Of a stretch of DNA of 64,000 bases, positions 56,721 through 64,000 are shown piece by piece. The first letter of the stretch is position 1. Each line of letters opens with the position of its first letter. The stretch is from Lunularia cruciata. Taxonomy: Eukaryota > Streptophyta > Marchantiopsida > Lunulariales > Lunulariaceae. The translations under genes and the position numbers were made by a program. The notes under the pieces were generated by a model. The model did not search any database. It was not told where the DNA came from and saw only the letters and a program-made list of their open reading frames with translations. The DNA lies in assembly GCA_948567375.1 (NCBI GenBank), contig OX419761.1, positions 50,904,501 through 50,968,500 of the forward strand. Direction: 5' to 3'.

Positions 56721-59134
56721 TAGGGACCTGAACTTTTGATCAAAGTTAAAATAGGTAAAGTTAAACCACCTCAAATTTCGTACGTAACTACTTTGGATAC
56801 CATGATTGAATGATAAATTTACGTTGGGCTGATCTTATGCTGGTTAGAAAGCGTTATATTCTTGATAAGTTTATTCTCAACATATAATCATAACTATTTT
56901 GAGAAAGTGCTCAAGTCATGAGTAGATTGGGTAGACACTTAAATTTCCTTGCTTGAATAACCATATTTTTCTATGATCCATGAATAATAATGTAATAAAA
57001 TTTTATAAAATCATATGTGTTGCTAAATTAATGAGATAAAGTTTTTCTTCGCTTCTCACTTATCCAGTAAACCTTATGTATATTTTTTTTCTTATCTTAG
57101 AATGCTAAAAGTATCTCTTGTCATTGATTCCATAGTGAAATAGTTAAGAATCATCCAATGCTTTATTTATTAACTAAAATAACATTCATTTCTGGGGGGT
57201 GGATTTTCAGAATTGGGTTTTAAAGTGTAAAAAGGTACTTTCTAGATTACAGTATAATTTTAGGATTTAATATTTATTTATTTATGTAAAATTATGCCTT
57301 TTGATAAAAATGTGTATATTAAAAAATTGAAGTTAATCTTTAATTAATTGTTTTAGGAATTAAAAATATTAAAATATTAGAATAATCATTTAACAAGTTT
57401 GAATGTATTTCTATACATGGATTATATAGCTAAAGCAACTCTTTTGTTAAGAAGATTGTTGTTTAAAGAGAATGTATTTTAAATTTTATACATATTTGTA
57501 AAAAAAATGGATAAATGGATTTTTCCTATCCATATTATCGTGATGGAGTCTAATAATCACATTCACGTAATTTAGTTTTATGATTATTTTTTAACTATTA
57601 TTTCAGTATGGATACAAGTTTATCATTATTAGATACTAAGGAGTCTTTACAAACAATCAATAACACTAATAATCACCACATTACACTTTGAACAAATAAA
57701 AACTTATAACTTTATCCATAACTTTATGTATCTTTTGCATTTCTCAATTTAAATTAGAATCACTTCTGTTTCTAAATTCAAAATTTTACTTATCAATTTT
57801 TATTCTTACTACTTTAATTTTAAAGTAAGCGTTATCTTATGAAATTTAGTAATTGATTAACTTAAAAGTGAACAATATTTTAATGACTTTAGCAATCATT
57901 CTTGTTATGTTCAGTTGTCCATCTATGTTCACCATCAAATATTATGACTAATGATAAATCTATTTTTTATTGCTTATTATTTATTTCTATGTAAAATAAC
58001 CAGAATTAAGAGTAAAAATATTCCTTAAACCAAGGTATTTATATAATGTACTTTTGCAAAGATTTTCAAATATCAAGATCTATCCCAACCTTCAAAAAGC
58101 TTCAAACAACTCTTAAACATAAAGAGTTACTTAAAAAGAGATAATATAGATGCAATATCAAAATTCAAAAATATATCATAAGAACTATAAATTAAATAAA
58201 AATATTTTTTCATTATAAATCAATCATTTGATCCATGTCTATGTCATTCAAAATTTTGACTGTGGAGTTAATTTTCATTTAAAATAATATCTATATTTCA
58301 TACACAAGGGGTTCTTTTGAACACAAGAGCTTTCCAAATTTCACCCAAAAAGTGATTTACTATTATCATTATATTAGGATATAAAAAAATATTCATTAAT
58401 ATTATAATTTAATCCTTTGATATATCATATTATCAACTTCTAAATTTTTTTTGTAGTAAATAAATATGTCAAAATTTATAAGATAAAATGAACCAATAAA
58501 ACACTAATAAAAATTATTTAAAACAATAACTAGGAGCCTTATAAGAGATTAAGTAGTCTAGTATAGAACTGATTATCCTTCATATTAATTATTTTTGTAC
58601 AAAAATCAATTATTTTGTAGAAAAAAATAGTTATTTGTTACAGATAACTATTATTTTGTAAAAAATCAGTTAATTCTAGATATTAAATATCAATTAATTT
58701 CTAGGAGCAATAATTTTGATTAAATTGTTAGGAAATTTATAAATTTTATTTATGTGAAATAAAATAAAATATTTTAAAATTTTAGAATTAAATAAATCTT
58801 ATTAATTTAGAATATAGCTTGTATTTTTTACAAATATTTCCTTCTCTTTATATTTACTTGTTTTTTCAAGAATAAAATTTAGCAATTCTAAATATGAAAT
58901 AAATAATTAAATAAATCTTTTTATGTGTAGGGGATTCCACACAAGCATAGCAAGTATCTCATATAAAACTATTTATTTATTAGTTAAAAATTCACCAATC
59001 TCAAAAGCACCTTGAATCTCTTTTTAAATATAAGATATCATATTAAAATATAAGATTTCTTTTTAATCTTTCTTTGGCCAAGCGATCTTATATAAGAATT
59101 CATACTCATAATAATAATCAAAATATATAATCTA
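56721..59134. other. AT-rich stretch, no feature seen
   Basis: Low complexity, no frame above 60 codons, no terminal repeats found by reading. Confidence 0.5.
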
Positions 59135-59520
59135 GGTACTTTGTGGAGTGAGTAGTAAAATATGAGATATCATACCTTTATTTATAACCATATAAGTGTT
59201 TTACAAGCTATAACTCTATGGATCTTAGTAACTCTTTTGAGAGTGATCTTGCTTAGGTTGGTTGTGTTAGGTTTTACTCTTATGCCTTAGGGTTACCATG
59301 CATTCGGGATTGCTCACTCATAGGTTGACAGGAAGAGTGGACTGTGAGAAGGTTGGAGCATTGGACTTGCATATGACAAGAGCATGTGTCAATAAAGAAT
59401 TCATGCAAAGCTTCCTGTGGACGTAGCCTCACATCAGGGTGAACCACATACTCCTTGTCTAATGCATGAACTCACTTGTAATCTGCATGCTGTTGTGACT
59501 CTTGTCAGCTTTATCAAACA
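59135..59520 (+). repeat. Possible LTR ending at 59520
   Basis: Inferred only from the initiator-Met primer site that follows it and the CA end (TTATCAAACA). The left end is a guess (TGTGGAGTG at 59143). I found no second copy in the window. Confidence 0.35.
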
Positions 59521-59522
59521 AT

Positions 59523-59534
59523 TGGTATCAGAGC
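59523..59534 (+). other. Primer binding site (tRNA-iMet)
   Basis: TGGTATCAGAGC two bases after TTATCAAACA. A full 12-base match at this place strongly suggests a retroelement 5' end. Confidence 0.75.
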
Positions 59535-61930
59535 TGAGGTTCATACGAGATATTTGATAGTTCCTTGGAGACGGTGGAGATATTGACGGCATGTAAAGGC
59601 AGCAAGAGAAAATCTGTCTTCACATTTGAGTGCAGTTAGATAAGTCAGCTTGACAATGCTAGTTGGTGGGCAGCAACAGCTGCTACTCCAGTTCCAAACT
59701 ATTCCCATCTCAGCCAGATATTTTCCATGGTATTTTGAAACTTCTTTGAACTACACTAATGGAGCCAGTACTGCAGATAATGACATTGATATTTTTGGAC
59801 AAGAACATGTTTTGAGGTCTCACTTTAGTGCCACAAAATGATGGAGAATACCTCTATAATTTCTTGCAAACATGCTGCTAAGATTTTCCTAAGCTATTGC
59901 ACCAGTTCAAGTTGTGGTATGCATTGAGGAACTGAAACCCTTGCATCATCCACAAGAGATAGACACCATGTTGCTATTATGGGTCATGGTGGCTGTGCTA
60001 CAACCGGAGGAAATGTTGCAGCAGTTCCAACCTGGTGTAGCAGTAGGACACAAGTAGCATCAAGGACGTCAAAGCTCATAATGACACTAGAGAGATGGCT
60101 GTAACTTTTGTGGAGCTGGCTGGACTGAGAATGACACTCAAGTATCATTTTTGGAATTTGATCACTGAGGAGGGAGGTCTTTGTTTACAGGGACGTCCAA
60201 AGGTCATCATTGGTTTTAACAATTCTCCCAATCGCATGGGAATTCCATGTTAGGAGCTAGTGCAGGTTGGCAGGGAGGAGACGAGGAAGAGATCAGGACT
60301 TCACTAAGATAGGGAGGTAGAAGAATGCTGAGCAAGAACAAGTAATATGACCAAGAATTGGTCGGCAATGGTAGAGTATGGACCCCGTATCTACAGTTGC
60401 AACAATTGCCACTATCATGTAGCAGAGCATGACGATATAGTCTCCAAGTCTTTCTTGTTGTGGTCCTATTTCCAAATTGCTGTGATGATTTTTGGTTGTT
60501 CTCGTTCTGGTTAAGAGGTTCCCACTTCTATTTTGATGACTACTTCAAATTTCACATCTTGGAAATTTCCCTTAGTCAAACTCAACTGCAGATATTTCAC
60601 ATGAAGTAGAGTAGGTTGGTGGGAATTGGTTCAGATGTTTAGGTGGAGAAACCGATAACCCAAAGTAATACCGGTCTAAATTGCTTTGACCATTGAGCTC
60701 TTGTTTTAGTGACAAAATGGTAGTGGATGGCCTCTGGAAAACCAGTGCATCTCGATATAGTGCCATATATGCTCAGTAGTAGTAGAGTTTGTAGTTTGTA
60801 AACCAAATTTGTTGTTAGTCTTATGCCTTGATGTGGTGAAGGCGTCCATTCTTCATGTGCTTCTCCCGTTATGCAAATACTATATAGTATTTCTTAGGAG
60901 TGTCAAGAGAGTCTGGAGGCACACTCCATAACTTCCCAAAGGTTTTGAGCTTCAAGACTAGGGTAGTAGAGTACACTAGGAGACTGCAAATTGCACTTGT
61001 AGAAGGTTTTTGGATGAAGGTTGTGTCATAGGGGTGGACAGCCTTTTATCATTTGATGTAACTATTGCATCAAGATTGAGTAGCACGGTAGGTTTGATGC
61101 TGCTATGATCACGTGAACTCTTGATGGTCTACATATTGAGAGCATTAGGAAATCTTGCACACAGTGATTTGCTTGACATCTTACAAGTTTACCAATGAGA
61201 AGGGTTGAGCACTGGAAGCAATAGCTGACCTGTGGTGAAGGAGGAGCTGGTGAAGATCAACCTAGAATGAAGAAGAACCAATTGGTGGAAGGAAGGATCA
61301 AACGTCGACAAAAAGCTCTTCATCACATTACTACCAAATTCTCATTGGAATAGAAGAAGGTAGGAGCTAAAATCTTGAGGAGATGGCGGCCATTGGATGA
61401 TGAATGTACATGCTTATTTCTTATGGTGAATGTACTTGCTTATTTACTTGAATATTCACTGTCAGAAAGTCTAAAGATCTGCACAATCCTTATCCAGATT
61501 TCCTAAGCAAGTTCCATAGTGAACTTTTGAATATTTATACCTATAGAACTCCTCCTCAATTAAAGGTTTTTTTTGCACCAAAAAAGACAAGCAAGAAGTA
61601 GAACCCAAAGAGAGTCAGTGGGGGAGAAGTCTTAGACTTATGAATGTGGTATAGAATCCAAGGTTTTACCCCCCTTGGAGTTCAATTCATAACTTTTGAC
61701 TCAAGAATCAAATGAATAATCTATTTAGTGCGTTGAAAAGCTTATCTTTAGGGCTACAAGTTGATGCAACTAGATTTTGACTTTGATTATTTGAAGAAGC
61801 TGCTATAAAAATATTTCCTTCTTATGACCCACTCCCTTGAGTATTCAAGTTTTAAGGTGGAAGGTTTAGGGACTCAAGAGGAGTCTCTAAGTGCAGCAAT
61901 AGCCTCAGTAGTACTTGTGGAGTAGAAGAA
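59535..61930 (+). other. Unrecognised stretch between primer site and copia gag
   Basis: 2.4 kb, less AT-rich than the desert to its left, with only short frames. A copia leader is usually far shorter, so this is either an insertion, a decayed different element, or coincidence of two elements. Fragments such as LERWL and TPVPNYSHLSQIF are not diagnostic. Confidence 0.4.
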
Positions 61931-62510
61931 GGTACTTTGACTTGTAGTCAAGTTACCTTGCTGGACCCAATTTGATGGCCGCATGGATTACTTGTTGTGG
62001 GAACGGTAGGTGAAAGGAGTATTGAGGGCAATTGGTTTGGGTAAGCTCTTGAGGGAGAAATATGAGGATGTGAGATAAAGTGATTGGGATGACATGCAAG
62101 AGCAAGCCGTGAATACTATTTTGCTTCACCTTCAGCCCTATGTGATCAAGCAAGTGGAGGAGCATTCTGACAGTACCTCCTTGTTTGATGCACTTCAGAG
62201 CAAGTATTTATCAGAATGAATTGTCAAATAGATTGTACACCAATCACAAACTAATTAAATTCAAGATGAAACCAAGGACCAACATCAAAGACCATGTGGA
62301 TGCATTTTGTGACCTAGTAGTAGACTTGATAAACTTGGGAGAGGACTTGAATGAGGAGCAAAAGGCGCTACACTTGTTGGGCTCCTTGCCGCCATTTTAT
62401 CAGTCACTTTCACAAGTTTTGTTGCACTGTGAGAAAAAGCTATTACCTTTGAAGAGGTGATAGCAGCTCTACTTACGGACGACTTGCAATAGAAACTTGT
62501 TGCAACCTTA
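61931..62510 (+). pseudogene. E: copia gag, N-terminal and middle part
   Basis: LLWER, then KGVLRAIGLGKLLREKYEDV, a stop, SDWDDMQEQAVNTILLHLQP, then, after a shift, NRLYTNHKLIKFKMK and NLGEDLNEEQKALHLLGSLP (62185-62460): the plant copia UBN2-type gag. At least three stops or shifts. Confidence 0.88.
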
Positions 62511-62795
62511 GTGTCATCCTCTACTCTGGGCAATGCTTTGGTTATCCAATGTGGGAGACCTCAATGGAGGACTAATGATGGTGATAAAGGGAAAAACAAG
62601 GCCAGGTGCAGGTCTAAGTCTAGAAGCAAGTCCAAGGAGAGGAAACAAGTGACTTTTTGGGGATGTAGCAAAGTAGGCCATGTGAAGAAGGAGTATAAAG
62701 CTAAGGGAAAAGGAAAGGTAGACAAAGGTGCTTTAGCAAACATAGTTTATGCTGAGGAGTATACTGATCTGTTGGATGATCAATATGATTTGTGA
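62511..62795 (+). pseudogene. E: copia gag C-terminus with damaged zinc knuckle
   Basis: A basic region of Arg/Lys/Ser (RCRSKSRSKSKERKQ) and FWGCSKVGHVKKEYK, where the first and last Cys of the CCHC are replaced by Phe and Tyr. This loss would abolish zinc binding. Confidence 0.85.
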
Positions 62796-62809
62796 CATTG
62801 TGGGTATGC

Positions 62810-64000
62810 CCTTTATGCCTCATCTCCTAGTATGGATGATGAGTGGATTTTTGATTGTGCTTGCTCGTACCATACATGCTATATCAAGGATTTCTTCTAT
62901 TCACTTTCAACATTGAATGGTTGAGTTCTAATGGAGAATGATCAACCTTGTCAGATTGAGGGTATTGGATACATAAGGATTTGAGTGTTTGATGAAGCTA
63001 TGAAAAAGTTCAATGATGTCCGGTTCATACTTGACATGAAGAAGAACCTGATTTCCCTTGGAGTATTGCATGCCAAAGGTCATCAATGGAGTGTTGGTGA
63101 TGGGGTACTTTGAGTCACTTTTGGTGGAAAGGTTATCTTGCAAGGTAAGTTTCAAAAGAATCTATTTGTATTAGAGGGCAACACAGTGTGTGGAGAAGCC
63201 AATGTAAAAAGGTCTCAAGATGGGATGAAAATTTTATGGCATTCAAGGCTAGGTCATTTGAGTGAGAAAGGTTTGGCTATCTTGAGAAGAAATGGCTGGC
63301 TATTTGGCTTGGAGATTGTGAAGTTGGATTTTTGTGAGCATTGCATCTTTGGAAAACAAAACAGATCTGTTTTTGGAGTGGGGACTCATAGTTCTAAAGG
63401 CCTACTTGAGTATGTGCATAATGATGTGTGGGGACCATCCCTTACACCCTCACACTTTGGAAAAGTTTACTATGTGACATTTATTGATGATTACTTGAGG
63501 TTTGTGTGGATTTATTTCATGCACCACAAGTCTGAAGTCTTTGCCACTTTCAAGAAATGCAAGACCCAAGTTGAGACTCAGATTGGGGAGAAGGTGAGAT
63601 GTCCGAGATCAGACAACCGCAAGGAGTATATCTCTGGAGAGTTTTAGGCATACTGCACAGAATAGGAGATAACTCACCACCTTACCACATTTTACAGTCC
63701 ATAGCAAAATGGTGTTGCTTAGTGGCTCAATTGGACATTGTTGGAGCATACACGAAGTATGTGAGAAATCAAAGTTACCATATGAGTTTTGGGCAGAAGT
63801 TGCAAACACAACAACATATGTGGTAAATATTTCTGCATACAGTGCAATCAACTTAAAGATGCCATATGAGTTGAGGCATCAGCAACCAGCTGATTATGGT
63901 AGATTGAATATATTTGGTTGTGATGCATATTCACTCACACCTAAGGAGAATAGGTCCAAGTTGGATGCTAAGTCATGGAAATGTATTTTTCTTGGCTATG
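62810..64000 (+). pseudogene. E: copia protease and integrase, cut by window edge
   Basis: Protease: WIFDCACSYHTCYIKDFF, where the DSG site reads DCA. Pre-integrase: ILWHSRLGHLSEKGLAIL and CEHCIFGKQNR, the HHCC set. Integrase core: VHNDVWGP, TFIDDYLRFVWIYF and RSDNRKEY (first and second Asp). After a TAG at 63644-63646 the text continues in other frames to GCDAYSLTPKENRSKLDAKS, the end of the copia integrase. RT would lie beyond the window. The order protease-integrase before RT confirms copia rather than gypsy. Confidence 0.9.

Noticed and set aside
1-64000. CRISPR arrays, tRNA and rRNA genes
   Set aside because: None seen by eye; the only tRNA-related text is primer binding sites. A tRNAscan run was not possible here.

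Overview
This is a gene-poor, AT-rich stretch of a land-plant nuclear genome made almost entirely of transposable elements. There are Ty3/gypsy retrotransposons of four families, a Ty1/copia element at the right edge and a PIF/Harbinger transposase remnant. No convincing host gene, tRNA, rRNA or CRISPR array is visible. The plant assignment rests on chromoviruses primed by initiator-tRNA-Met, a Tat/Athila-like non-chromodomain gypsy, and plant-type copia and PIF proteins. The PHD-finger-tailed gypsy element hints at a non-angiosperm (bryophyte, lycophyte, fern or gymnosperm), but that is a weak inference.

Family names used here: A = gypsy without chromodomain, with an extra zinc-finger ORF1 upstream of gag-pol and a tRNA-Glu-like primer site; B = chromovirus whose LTR holds heat-shock-element-like arrays; C = second chromovirus; D = minus-strand gypsy whose polyprotein ends in a PHD finger; E = copia.

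Region 1 (1-27368) is a four-level nest. B1 (pol end and 3' LTR, 1-2439 and 27223-27368) was entered by A1 (2440-27222). A1 was entered by D1 (5501-22064, minus strand). D1 was entered separately by C (8983-15194) and by an A element now reduced to a solo LTR (16442-17129). Target-site duplications support the order: GGCTT/AACTC (decayed) for A1, AGAGA for D1, CTCCT for C.

Region 2 (27369-34121) has an unrecognised minus-strand ORF, CT-rich and AT-rich repeats, and a degenerate PIF/Harbinger transposase on the minus strand (31032-32110).

Region 3 (34122-47535) is B2, a decayed chromovirus with perfect TGAAT target duplications. Element A2 (37003-44803) sits in it just after the reverse-transcriptase active site. 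A2 is the one element that looks intact: its 678-bp LTRs differ at a single base by eye and it has one uninterrupted 1608-codon gag-pol frame.

Region 4 (47536-59130) holds the interrupted flank of B2, a strongly decayed second D copy (D2, about 48890-50830), a long AT-rich desert with a (TA)n microsatellite, and a distinctly GC-richer island near 56.0-56.7 kb.

Region 5 (59135-64000) has a possible LTR end with an initiator-Met primer site at 59523, a long unrecognised stretch, then degenerate copia gag, protease and integrase running off the window.
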